Origin: Aspidapion aeneum
Lineage: Eukaryota; Arthropoda; Insecta; Coleoptera; Brentidae
DNA length: 64,000 nt
Direction of reading: 5' to 3'
Assembly: GCA_963576565.1 (NCBI GenBank)
Contig: OY755042.1
Location: 95,102,185-95,166,184 of the forward strand
Under the pieces are notes generated by a model. It saw only the letters and a list, made by a program, of their open reading frames with translations. It was not told the origin of the DNA and did no database searches. The translations under genes and the position numbers were made by a program. Below, one piece after another: positions 21,990 to 32,654 of the stretch (its first letter is position 1; each line of letters starts with the position of its first letter).

Positions 21990-22345
21990 ATTTTTTTTAA
22001 AAGATTTTTTCCAAACGGAAATTTGATCGAAAACATTTTCTTTGAACGGAGATTTGTTCGAAAACATTTTTTTCGAACGAAAATTGGTTTGAAAATATTT
22101 TCTTCGAACGGAAATTTGTAATTGTAATAAAATTATTATTTCCTTAAATTAGCTACTCTATTTATCATAGATTTTGGCTCCCAAAAGACGGAGTTAACCT
22201 AATTTTGGTCAATTGATCTCAAGCGAAGAAAATGTTGTCGAAAAAACTTTCGTTTGAAGAAGATGTTTTCAAACAAATTTCCATTTAAATGAGAAAATGT
22301 TTTCCAATAAATCTCCCTTCAAACAAATATGTTTGAAACTATTGC
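21990..22345. repeat. 31-bp minisatellite with an inverted partner block
   Basis: About 3.5 direct units between 22012 and 22121 have the form AACGGAAATTTG-TCGAAAACATTTTCTTCG. At 22224-22345 three to four degenerate units appear in the opposite orientation (AAGAAAATGTTTTC, CAAACAAATTTCC). The nGAAnnTTCn pattern is incidental to the repeat; I do not infer heat-shock elements. Confidence 0.75.
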
Positions 22346-22917
22346 TATCGACCTAATAGTTTTTGAACATTGTAATAAAAGAAACCTGGACTATATTTCT
22401 TAAGTAAATATCGACATCGAACCCAACCTAACCCAAGAGTTTAATAAGTAAGTAAATAAGTACACGCTAATGCTATCAGAATTATAAACTTCCGACATTC
22501 TCGTAACTACGAAATCGTCGAAATCAAAACAATACGGCCTGACCGATAATGCCAAGAGGACCCGTACTAGCTCTAATAGCCAACGGTAACGGTAGATGCT
22601 GGTGGCATCACAGGGGTACGCTCGGCATCGATCGCCGCAATTGATTTACAAGAGCACGATTCTATGCACTGTAAAATTCTATGGGGACATGTCGTCCTCT
22701 CTTTCTATATTTTGTAATTAAAATGCGACAACAACTGCGGTGCACATAATTTGGGTTCAGTTAAGCGCGGAAAACATGAATACAAACACATACATACCGG
22801 GTATTAATTTCTAGTTAGTTTTCAAGTCTTTGTGAAATCCTTTTTGGGTTTATTGATACTTTATGATGTAATTATTAATTATTAAAGAATAATTAAATTT
22901 TAATCTTATTTTAAGTA
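22346..22917. other. Unassigned sequence
   Basis: No recognisable gene or repeat. The segment 22550-22640 is notably GC-richer than its surroundings, but it yields no recognisable protein or RNA. Confidence 0.35.
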
Positions 22918-23148
22918 AAAGGATCCCGCCCGGAGCTTATGGGCGGTGGCTTTCGGTTGGATTTCTTTTATATTTCAGTATGTTGTAAATCTTGATGCCC
23001 TGATGAAAAGTTATCATTGCCCCATCGTCATCCTATGGTTTCTAAGATACACGGGTTGAAAGTTTCAGTTTTTAGCTTTTGTGCATTTTTCACAAAAAAC
23101 TATTTCAAGTCAGTTCTACCTATTCTGAAATAGGTATTTACGTTACTA

Positions 23149-23250
23149 GACCGGAAATAAGGACTTTACAGGTCGACACAGGAAATTTACAGGGCGAGCC
23201 GCAGGCGAGACCTGTAAACCTGCGGAGACCTGTAAAGTCAGTTTCCGGTC
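23149..23250. promoter_or_regulatory. Compound stem-loop near the Crypton left end
   Basis: There are four nested or adjacent inverted pairs. GACCGGAAA (23149-23157) pairs with TTTCCGGTC (23242-23250), and GACTTTACAGGTC (23162-23174) with GACCTGTAAAGTC (23227-23239). TTTACAGG (23186-23193) pairs with CCTGTAAA (23211-23218), and CCGCAGG (23199-23205) with CCTGCGG (23219-23225). It lies 19 bp inside the inferred left boundary and downstream of the recombinase gene. It could be a recombinase-binding site or a terminator; function is inferred. Confidence 0.75.
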
Positions 23251-23476
23251 GTGTATCGTACGTATATTTTTTTTTAACCGACATAATGAAGCACAGCTGT
23301 CTGTCTTACTCAAAAGCTAGAGTAAGTATATGTTTGACTACTTATATTTAAACAATATTTATGCTACAATTAGGAACAATTCTTATACGCAACTACCTAT
23401 ATAACTATAGTAACCATTTTATATGTAAGTTACCTATATGTACCTAATATAAAATTCAAACAATTTTAATGCATCA

Positions 23477-25329
23477 TTACTTTTTCTCTTGAGTATAAAT
23501 ATTAAAAATGCAGTTATGCACATTTTGGATATTTATATTTGCAGCCGAAGTATTTTCAATTTTTGGTGAATTTCTCTGCTGTATATTTATTGTTTCTGAA
23601 ATGTTTGACAACATATTATTTTGAGCATCAGACACATTAGATGTAGTAAAATCTCTGGTTGAACTTCCATTGCTGGCTGCTACTGGGAAGCTCCCGCCTG
23701 CACCTGCTCCAATTTTTTTAGCATTATCAACTTTTTGTCTCAGTGAGTGCTCAATATATCCTTCAGCAGCAGAGTTTGAATGCCAGCCGCCCAAATTTTT
23801 AAGGTTTAATATGTCTCCACCGCCTTCTATTAGGAGTGTGGCAGCGGTGCGCCTGAATGTGTGTCCGGTGAATTCTTGTGGATTTTTAAGCTGTAGAAAT
23901 TTGGCGATTTTGGCAGGTGCCCCTCCTACGCCATGAAGACCTACTGGCTGCTTTCTACATTTTCTTTGAGAGTAAAATAAAAAGAATCTTTCATGCGGAA
24001 CATTTGGGGGCCTTAGATTTTTGTATTTTTTAAATAACTTCAAATTTCTTTCACCAAGAATTACGAAAGTTCTTGAAACATTTGTTTTAGTGTTTGGTAT
24101 ATTGACTATTATCATGTCTTCTTTCTCAGTGACGTCTTTTAGGGTTAATTTAGTAATTTCTTCCCTCCTCATTGCTCCCGAAATGGCCATGATCGTTACA
24201 ACCTAAAATCAAAAAGTAAATTTAAAATTTTTGCTAACTTTACAATTTGTGAACAGTCCCATATGCAACCGATCCGTAATAAAAACTGGTATTTTTCCTC
24301 GTCTTGTTCTTTTCACTAGCCGCAGTCGAGCGTTGCCGGATTTTATTATTTTTATCATTAAGAATGCTAAGTTATTAAACAATCGGATACCTAGTACCAC
24401 AGCCTACCTAGGTAGGCTGTGCTAGTACTAACCTAGATAGTTTTAAAAATACTTTTTCCACTATTATTTAAGTAATTAGTTAAAGTATACATTTTTTATA
24501 TTATTTTTTGATAAAAATAAAGATGGTAAAACAAAAAAATCTGTGTTGTATGTTTTTTTTTGTAATTTAAATGGCAAAATTTGTATGAATCTTTTGTTTG
24601 TAATAAATAATAGTTGTAATTGAATTCCAATTTGAGTTTTTTATTTGGTTCCAAAGAATCTATATAAAACAAATTGGCATCATTGCTTAGCTTGGTAGTC
24701 CTTGTGTTATGTTATGATTATTTTAGTTAGGTTATTGAATGAAAATTAATAAATAGAATTGTTTTTTGTTTTTACAGAAAAAATTGTTAATTGAAGCTAA
24801 TAAAATTTTAAAATTTGGTTAAAAGTTACAGTGCAGTTGTTGGGATTGAAACACACGTTTTTATAACAAAAATAGCAAGGAGAATAATTAGGTTTGTTTG
24901 TATTTTACTTACTTTGAGCATTAAAAATTCCTCATCCCTTGTTTCTTCCAAAAATTTATTAATTTCTTCTCCACTGAAAACTCTGGCCTTTTTAGGCTTA
25001 TATCCTGCAGACTTTTTCTTTAAAAATGCAATTAGCTTGTAGTAGCGACTAATATCAATATTTCTCCTTAATGATAAGCAAGTTTTTATTGTTGAAAATA
25101 AACTCCATAAACTATTGGACTTCAATGTGGCTGATTTTTCGGCAAAATATGCCACTAGGACATTTTCATCAATTGATTTAACTTTGTTTGTGTGACACCA
25201 ATTAAGGAATACATCATAATTTCTAGTATATCTCTCTTTGGATTTTTCTGGTAGCAAGTCGAAAGTTACCTTTGATGCTGCTTCAATTATTTCTTCCGGA
25301 TTTAATTCTTCATTCATGTCCAAGTCCAT
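23477..25329 (-). CDS. Crypton tyrosine recombinase, two exons, 380 aa, apparently intact
   Basis: Exon 1 is 25329-24913 (139 codons) and exon 2 is 24202-23477 (241 codons plus stop). The donor is AAA|GTAAGT and the acceptor TTTTAG|GTT, phase 0, giving the join EEFLMLK-VVTIMAISGAMRREE. Residues about 10-135 form the N-terminal core-binding (SAM-like) domain (KERYTRNYDVFLNWC, SLWSLFSTIKTCLSLR). The C-terminal catalytic domain shows all the motifs expected of tyrosine recombinases: Arg151 in GAMRREE, Lys178 in PNTKTNVSR, His253-x-x-Arg256 in GHTFRR, Trp279 in GGWHS at the His/Trp position, and nucleophile Tyr288 in GYIEHS. A polar tail with NIQNVHNCIFNIY follows, as in many insect Crypton-like proteins. 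The start ATG at 25329 precedes an acidic MDLDMNEELNPEE leader. No stops or frameshifts were found, so the copy could be functional. It would catalyse strand exchange between element ends and a target. Confidence 0.92.
24399..24422. repeat. Perfect 24-bp palindrome in the Crypton intron
   Basis: A perfect dyad centred on CCTAGG (between 24410 and 24411), with arms of 12 bp, flanked by imperfectly symmetrical CTAGTAC words. It lies inside the 710-bp intron (24203-24912). Its role is unknown. Confidence 0.8.
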
Positions 25330-25485
25330 AATTTACTTATTATTTTTTTAAATATCTCTTTTTAAACACAAGTTTTTTATTTAAAAGGCAGCCATATTGA
25401 TTTATTTTAAATGTCAAAGCTGTCAAAACAAAACAATTTTTATAAGCTGTCATCACAAAGTCATGGCTAATTTGACTGAAATAGG

Positions 25486-25608
25486 GACCGGAAAGAGAAC
25501 AAGAGACCGGAAAATTAAAAATAAAGATCACTTTGGAGACCGGAAAGAATCTGAACTAAACCCGCACTGTAAAATGAAACTTTCTGTACAAAAAAATGTA
25601 CAGAAAGT
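25486..25608. promoter_or_regulatory. GACCGGAAA direct repeats and hairpin near the Crypton right end
   Basis: GACCGGAAA occurs in direct orientation at 25486-25494, 25505-25513 and 25538-25546, the same 9-mer as at the left end. A perfect hairpin follows (arms ACTTTCTGTACA 25579-25590 and TGTACAGAAAGT 25597-25608, 6-nt loop), 19 bp from the TGAAA junction copy. The block sits upstream of the recombinase start at 25329, so it may combine promoter and recombination-site roles. Confidence 0.75.
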
Positions 25609-26926
25609 GTATGTTTTCTGGTCGGTTGAAAAAAAAATGATATTATTGTTTGGTATATATCAAACGTTAGATCATAAGTATAGCTTAATATACAAATAAA
25701 AAAATTGGACTTATTAACAGTTTGCTACAGTCGGTGGCGTTATAATTATTAAAAAATATTTCTTCAAAGACGATGCTTTACAGAATTAACTGTAAAAAAA
25801 AGCCAAAAGGACTTTTTTTTGTTTTCTCCTATGTTTTAGGAATCTCCGAAAGAAACCAAAATATGTATAGATCCGTTTGTAAAGTTTTTCACAAAACACT
25901 GTAAAACTCTAAGTTTTTTAGTATTTTATTCTTTAGAAATGCAAAATACTTTCGCTTTTTTTTAACGATAATATTTAAACAAATATAATTATGAGGTTAA
26001 TGGAATGATTTTTGTTGCTTACAGTACTTTTTTAAGCATTTATTTATACAGTGGCGTGCAATTTCCCAAGACAATCGTTCGAAATCCTAACTTTTTTTGA
26101 CATTGATTTTTTTGCGACATTAAAAGAATAATAAAAAAGTTTAACAACATGATCTGTCAATTTGACATTGGCAGGTTAGTAAAACGAGCTAAAGGTGCTA
26201 AAGCTCTACACGAAAAAAAGTTATACCGGGTGGGCCAAAAAAACCGAACAATTTTTTTTCATTACATCTCTTGAATTATATAATCGATTTTATTATGATA
26301 AACTGAACTTGACAGAGAATTAATCAGAGTTTTAACTGAATAAATCTTTTTGTCCGATATCTCAAAATCCAAGATGGCGGAGGAAATTAAAATGTACCTC
26401 TCAAAAATGCTTTTAGAGTTTTACAGCCTTTTGTGAAAAACTTTACAAACGGATTTTTTCCGTTTATTCATATTTTCATTTCTTTGGGAGATTCCTAAAA
26501 CACAGGAGAAAACAAAAAAAATTCCACCATTTGGTTTTTTTTATAGTTAATTCTGTAAAGCATCGTTTTTTGAATAAATATTTGTTTATCATTTTTATGT
26601 TTGGAACGCCACTTACTGTAGCAAACTGTTAATAAGTCCAACTTTTTTATTTGTATAATAAGCTCAACTTGTGATCTAACGTTTGATATACACCAAACAA
26701 TAATATCATTTTTTAGAATAGGTAGAAATGACTTGAAATAGTTTTTTGTGGAAAAAGCACAAAAGCTAAAAGCTGAAACTTTGAACACCTGTATCTTAGA
26801 AACCATAGGTCGGATGACGATGGGGCAATGACACTTTTCATCAGGACATCAAGATCTACAACATACTGAGATTTAAAAGAAATCCAACCGAAAGCCACCG
26901 CCCATAAGCTCCGGGCGGGATCCTTT

Positions 26927-27468
26927 GGGAGTGTACGTGCACTTATGGAGAAACCGCCACTGAGGACACTGTTGCCATTTACTTTCAAACACGTTCTTTT
27001 AAGCCAGCATATAATTTTTTTTAGGACTATACAGTCTTATAATTAATTGTTCTGTAAAGAAATACATCCATAAGAGTTTTTTTTTCGTTAAAAAATGTAT
27101 ACCTTTGATTGTCAATACTGGCGCTGCTGCGCTTTGATCTTTTATAAGCTCGCTTTTTTATATGTTTTTTTGAAAGTCAAAAGAAACCTTAGCCAAATTG
27201 TGTTTGACACACACAAAGTGTTTTTATGGTTTTCTTTGCAATCCATTTACGCCTACACCTGCTGCAAAGGACCTGGGGAAAAAGTGTTTTTAGCTAAAGT
27301 TGAAATTTATACTACGCGTGGGTTGACCAAATTTAAGAAAGAGCAAAAAATTACAAGTATAGGTATGTATCTAAATTTTATTAAAAAGCCTATGGCGTAT
27401 GTTGATAATAATTTTAAAAAATTCTTTAGAAAATGTAAGGGTAGGCGAATGCTTAATTATGTGTGTTA
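26927..27468. other. Unassigned sequence with an unsupported 124-codon frame
   Basis: An open frame at 27095-27469 (plus strand) has no recognisable domain and no start or splice support, and it runs up to the edge of the next MITE. I see nothing else here. Confidence 0.3.
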
Positions 27469-28103
27469 GGGGAAGACGGGGAAATTCCGCCATGCGGGGT
27501 AATATCGCAACCCCAGGTATATAGGCTACCAAAAACACCAAAGAGCTGCCAGTTACGATAAACAGAGCAACATAGTGGTGCCAGAAGCTAAAGCATTTCA
27601 GTTCGTATCGCCGGCCGTCTTAATTTGATTTCGGCTGCGGTATAAGTAGCTTATGCTGTTTTGCTTCTAATTTTTACGTTGTCGTCAACTGGTGGTTAGA
27701 TTACCGTTTTTTAAATTAATTAAATTAAATTAAAAAACGGTTAAAATCCTAAAAAAGTTCATTTTTGCATTGGCCAATACATTTTGATAAAATATGTTGA
27801 TGTGTTTTTATTTACTCATCTTTCCAAACCAGTAGAAAGTATCAGGTATGAACAAAAACTAATCTGGCGGTATTACCCCAAGGTGTGGCGGTATTGCCCC
27901 GTACCATAGGGGAATTCCGCCAGCTGCAACTTCTTTAAAAAATAAATATTTCTTTAATATTTGTCCATAAAAATATAAATTTTTTAATTGAAAGTTGTAT
28001 TTATGGTAATAAGCTGACTAAAAAGATTGTGCAATTAAAATTCATTTTAAACGCTTTAATTTTGCTAGTTTCCTTAAGGTGGCGGAATTCCCCCGTCTTC
28101 CCC
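27469..28103. mobile_element. TA-flanked MITE with GGGGAAGACGGGG ends (635 bp)
   Basis: The left end GGGGAAGACGGGGAAATTCC and the right end GGAATTCCCCCGTCTTCCCC are inverted repeats, flanked by TA at 27467-27468 and 28104-28105. The interior repeats the end theme (GGGGTAATATCGC, GGCGGTATTACCCC, GGCGGTATTGCCCC, GGGGAATTCCGCC). It is noncoding. The TA target suggests mobilisation by a Tc1/mariner-superfamily enzyme. Confidence 0.8.
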
Positions 28104-28204
28104 TAAATATCTGACTATTTGAGAAATCATTATCTAGGATGCCGCAGCTTTAATGTAGTAATGTTAAATGTTGAGTCTAATAAAACCAAGTTTTTAGTAA
28201 ATAA

Positions 28205-28678
28205 CATCAAACATCATTATAGTGTTGAACACTATTTTACCTAGAAAAAAAATTCATCAAAATCTGTTCAGAGGTTTAGGAGCTATATTATGTGCCAGAC
28301 AGACATACAGACTTGACAGGGGCTTAAAGGGTCAGTGATCAAAACTAACAGTCCAATTTTGCTGCGTTCTCATTGCCCCCTACCCACTATTACTCTCCCA
28401 CCCGTATAGCATGATCGGTTTATAAATATTAATTGACTTGTAAATGCCTTACCTTTTTTTGTGTCAACATAATTTATATTTAAATTTAAAAAAATACTTT
28501 TTTAAATTTTCCAACATAACTTCTTTTCGTGAACCAGCAAAAGTAAAGAATATAATTGAAACCAGTAGCGTTGCGCCAGCGATGTAATAAGGGTGTTTTA
28601 AATGTATGAATGTATATAATGTTACGGGTTCACAACAACAAATAAAATGGATTAATATCAAAAACGATATGTCAATTT
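28205..28678. repeat. Repeat X, copy 3, left part
   Basis: 28205-28320 carries the X core (GAACACTATTTTACCT, GGTTTAGGAGCTAT, CAGACAGACATAC). 28600-28678 (GGGTTCACAACAAC..., CAAAAACGATATGTCAATTT) matches the complement of 38198-38260. The middle differs from the other copies. It is interrupted at 28678 by a hAT MITE and resumes at 29803. Confidence 0.6.
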
Positions 28679-29802
28679 CTATGCCGGCTGGTGACGTTAT
28701 AAATTGGGGGGGGGGGAGGCAGAAATTTATATTGCATGGAAAAGGAGATAAAACAACTCACCTAAACAATTTTATTTTAGCATTTTACTAACAAGCAGGT
28801 ACTTGGTGTAGTTTTTAGTTTATTTGTTGCTAGATAAAGTCTATCCGTCCTTCTTTTACATACGCAAAGTGCTCGGATTAGCACCAGTTTCAGACTCATC
28901 ATGTAGAGCAACCTCAAAAATCTCACAGAATTTTAAACAGTCTATTAACCTACTAAGTATATGTCTATTTTTTGCCACATTTATAGGCACTATTCAATTG
29001 GAACCCAATATCAGTCTTGCCTAGCATAAAAAATTATAATAGTAGCACTTATATTACTTTGTGTCTTTAACTTTAACTTTTAACTGCTTGATATCCCACA
29101 TTCCCTTTGCCACCCACGCAGGATCACCTCATGGATTGTTCATAAGAAGACAAATAAAGCAAAAAAAAGCATTTCGTTTTTCACAACCGCACAGCCAGTT
29201 TTCAGCATCGTATAATTTTTTATTACTTGGACTAAAATTTTGGTTAATTTTTAGGATTTTTAGGTCAGGTCTATTTGGCCCTAGAGATTTTATTTGTAAT
29301 CAAAGTTCATATGTCAACGTATTTAAATTTGCACTGTTAGTTATATAATCGACGGTATTTATTTCCATTTTCAAAACAAACAAAAATAAACAATGGACAC
29401 GACCGGCAAGGCCGCAAATCAAAACAAACTCATACGTCTTCACTAAGGATAGAACCGTCAACACGTAGGAAGGGCAACAAACGTTTTCGTACGATGAATA
29501 TGGCCGACGTCAACTGAAACAAACAGCCCTCCCGCCTTCGCGCGAGAATAGCCACCCATACACCGCTGAAAAACGGGTGAAATTGAAATCATGTCCCGCG
29601 CGGTGCTGCCGGCTTGTAATTATTTACGCTAGAAAAGTTTACCCAATTAATCGCCTTTTGTTAACCACAGACTAAAAAAAAGAACCAGACATGTCGTAAG
29701 GGAAGATTTAACTTTTTAAAAATAAATCAATTAAAAATACTTTTTGTTGTCTAGTTTTGGGAGGGCACTGCCCCGTTGGCCCCCCTGTAGCAGCCGCCAC
29801 TG
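28679..29802. mobile_element. hAT-type MITE, family 1, copy 3 (1124 bp)
   Basis: The ends are CTATGCCGGCTG (mutated) and CAGCCGCCACTG. The target duplication is perfect: GTCAATTT at 28671-28678 and 29803-29810. It is nearly the same length as copy 1, with the same GGTGACGTTATA plus G-tract left end. The inserted target is repeat X. Confidence 0.9.
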
Positions 29803-30170
29803 GTCAATTTATTTCGATGACTCAATGTACAAAAACGCACTTAAACTCACTACTGAAATCGGCTTATTAACTTCGTGTTAATATCTTGCTATAACTACAG
29901 CTCGTTATCTCTGTCTGACTCGTCAGGCGATGTCCGCTCGCTTTTTCGCGAACTATCTATTCGTTTTCGGCGCCTAGAAAATTCGCGTATAAAAGCGAGC
30001 GTGTCATAGATAACGTAACCAAATTCTAGACTAGTAATACAACCATAAGATAAGTCAACCTAATACTACACTAAACCTAAATAAATTCTAACTATACAAT
30101 TTAAATAACTTAAATTGGTAACAATAACCACAAACATTTTATACAAAGATCTTAAAAAAAGTTTACTTGG
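29803..30170. repeat. Repeat X, copy 3, right part, with a TATA-like promoter
   Basis: The first 80 bp match the complement of 37115-37209 (AAAACGCACTTAAACT, TTAACTTCGTGTTAATAT). On the plus strand a TATA-like GCGTATAAAAGCGAGCG lies at about 29985-30001 between GC-rich blocks. Together with the repeat context this could be an LTR or a promoter of a retroelement, but I cannot define LTR ends or a primer-binding site. Confidence 0.5.
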
Positions 30171-31860
30171 CGTCAATTTTTTTATTTGCCTCAAAAGGGT
30201 GCTTTAACCACTAATGCCCCCCCAGCGTTACGTGCATGATTGAAACAAGACAACTTTGCGGTTGGGGTGGGTTTTTGTCTTTTACTTTTCGGCATTGTTT
30301 TAATTTGTGATGTAAATAAGTGTGAATAAATAAGAAAGCTACATAGAATTCAAAAAGTTGGTTTTCTTTGAGGAGTTTTAAAGCACAGAATTGTAAATCC
30401 TTAACCATAATCAATAAATACAGAACATAATGCAAAGTCTACTCTATATTAATTTATTAAGTTTCTAATGGTACATGGGCGCACCCAGGAAGGGGTGGTT
30501 CGGGGCTCCTCCCCCTCCAGGCCTATGGATTTGTTAGATATTTTCCACATATTTCTTTTATTTTTCGACATTTTTACGGTTCAGCCTTTTTGCGATTCGA
30601 CTTTTTGACGGTTCGACCATTCTGCGTATTCACTAAACGCCGTTTTGACTATATTATTTTCGACAATTTTACGGATCAATAAAACTACGTATCTTTTAAA
30701 TTATTACGAAAACCTGTCGGGACTATTTGTTTAAAACAATTTAAAAATTAGTGCAGGAAGATGTTTTGTTTGATCCTATTCAACGACTCCACCATAAAAT
30801 ATGGACTATTTTCTAAAATTAAATAATTTTCGTCTATTTTATTTTCCAATCACGGTTCTACATTTTTTTCGGCTATTTTCCGTTTAGACAAAACTTTTGT
30901 TGGTGTTGTAAGTATATAAACAAACCTGTGATGGCCCTGTTTATGGTTTATGGAAGAACTTTTGGACACATAGAGACATACAGAGTACACAGATTAAAAC
31001 TATTAACACTTCAAAAAAACACGTTCAGTCAGCAAAACTAATAGTAATAATACCAGCTAGTAGTGCATCACCAGAAGGGTACTTTCCGGGACTGAAAGGA
31101 TCCATGCATAATTGCGCTATATTAAATAAATTAAATATCCCTAGAGAAAAACCTCCTAAAAGACCTAAAATGCAGCAGTAGTTTTTATGACAATGGTATA
31201 ACCGCGTTTCTTCAAAAAAATTGTGGAATTCAACTGATTTAAAAAAAAAACCTTTTATTTCAGAGTTTTTATGTGTTTTTAAGTTCTTTATTGTCATAGG
31301 TTTTATTAAAATACTAAAAATTAAATGAAGTTTGGAGTTTTTTTGCATTGCAGTTATTAGTTTGGTAAGTAATTTTCAAGACATTTTCATTTTGCTAATT
31401 TTTGCCTGCTTTGATTAGCACTGGACGCTACTGATACCAAGGCACGTCAATTTTTAATTAAAGATTTAATAAATAAAGAAAATTTAAGTAAATAATTTTA
31501 AAATTAAATTAAATGAAGCAAACATAACCTTTTAGAATGATTAAAATGTTTGTAGAATACATCTTTTCCAAGGGGTGCGTTTTATGGCCCTTATTTAAAT
31601 GGGGAGAGTGGGTCTCAGTTTAAAGGTCTCTTAAGACTTTACAAAACAACATGTAAATAATTTAAGAGAGATTTGCATCCAAAATTTATGATTTTTTTGT
31701 GTTTTTAAAATTTATATTTTTTCTAAGATAACGTTTGGTCATTTGTTGGGTAACCTGTGGTTTGGTTGACTACGGTCCTCTGGTTTGGTTTGCTAGTAGT
31801 TGTAACCACAGGACCTCTATAAGCTTACCACTGAACCACTTAAGAATTGGATATTCGCGA
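30171..31860. other. Unassigned sequence with a short minisatellite
   Basis: 30555-30650 repeats an 18-20-bp theme (GGTTCGAC / TTTTTGACGGTTCGACC). The rest, including the 107-codon minus-strand frame at 31025-31348, shows no recognisable motif. Confidence 0.45.
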
Positions 31861-32650
31861 TATATGCTTTAATTGTCGTAAATTTGTCGTGAAAGGAAAA
31901 AAAATTGTTGCGCCACCCGTTTGCCGAGAACGGGGTGGTAATGCTGTTGAGTCTCAAGAAGCACTACCACCCCAGAAAAAATTAAAATTTTCAAAAACAT
32001 ACCTATGTTTGTTCTCTGTAGCAAAATGGTTTGGCGTTAAAGTGACGGCGCGGTGGGGGGGTATGGTTGGCGTTAATGGACAACATAATATTTCTTGAGA
32101 AGTTCACTTTTTTCGTAATTTCTAAAACAACGCAAAATCCTGGCGTTAGCTTGATAGTTGAAAACAACGATCAATGAATATTTATAGTAACACCACAAAA
32201 GGTAATATTGAAAAGTAAAAGCGGGACGTAATATAATGATTGTTTCACCAAAAATTTACAATCGCGGAAAAGATTAAACATCATCACCTACATCTTCGCA
32301 AGTTTTGTGAAAGAGCTTAAAGATCACTGAGATATGGCTGACAAATCTCAAAATTGCTCACTGCCCGTTTCCGAGAAAACGGATGACGCGACAATTTTTT
32401 TTCTTTCACGACAAATTTACGACAATTAATGCATTTATTAGTTTTTGAAAATTTGAGTTGAGACTCAAATTAGCATTACACCCCCTTTTGATAATTTTTG
32501 TTTTCACAACAAATTGGTTTTTAAAAATTTTAATTTTTTCTAGGGTGGACTCAACTTAGCATTACCACCCCTTTCTAGGCAAACGGATGGCGTGACAAAT
32601 TTTTTTCTTTCACGAGAAATTTACGACATTTACGACAATTAATGCATATG
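31861..32650. mobile_element. Inverted-arm element with AATTGTCGTAAA ends (about 790 bp)
   Basis: The left arm (about 31868-31962: AATTGTCGTAAATTTGTCGT, CCCGTTTGCCGAGAACGGGG, GTGGTAATGCTG) is the complement of the right arm (32552-32640). A partial direct copy of the right arm sits inside at 32364-32440. No coding capacity is visible. Confidence 0.7.
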
Positions 32651-32654
32651 GGGA

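Larger units (their letters stand above)
23131..25631. mobile_element. Crypton DNA transposon (about 2501 bp), boundaries from the paired arm
   Basis: The sequence is absent from the matching right arm of the host inverted repeat. TGAAA occurs at both junctions (23126-23130 and 25627-25631), so the insert is one TGAAA plus 2.5 kb; A-runs leave a few bases of ambiguity. Inside are a spliced tyrosine recombinase on the minus strand, a compound stem-loop at the 3' side (23149-23250), GACCGGAAA direct repeats plus a hairpin at the 5' side (25486-25608), and a perfect palindrome in the intron. There are no terminal inverted repeats of the DDE type, as expected for Cryptons, which integrate by recombinase chemistry. 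Confidence 0.85.
22918..26926. mobile_element. Long inverted-repeat element interrupted by a Crypton
   Basis: The right arm (about 26400-26926) is the reverse complement of a left arm split into two pieces, 22918-23130 and 25632-25930. Landmarks are GGATCCCGCCCGGAGCTTAT at the outer left end and its complement at 26907-26926, and TGATATTATTGTTTGGT near 25638 paired with its complement near 26692. Without the inserted 2501 bp the element would be about 1.5 kb, with arms near 510 bp and a loop at 25931-26399. No convincing target duplication flanks it, and it encodes nothing recognisable. Confidence 0.85.

Noticed and set aside
21921..22121. 66-codon frame with repeated FFKRFF / NGNL-type units
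   Set aside because: It is a by-product of the 31-bp minisatellite, whose period is not a multiple of three.
22012..22121. Heat-shock element cluster (nGAAnnTTCn)
   Set aside because: The spacing follows the minisatellite unit and there is no promoter or gene next to it.
27095..27469. 124-codon open frame on the plus strand
   Set aside because: No recognisable domain, no splice or start support, and composition like the surrounding AT-rich DNA.
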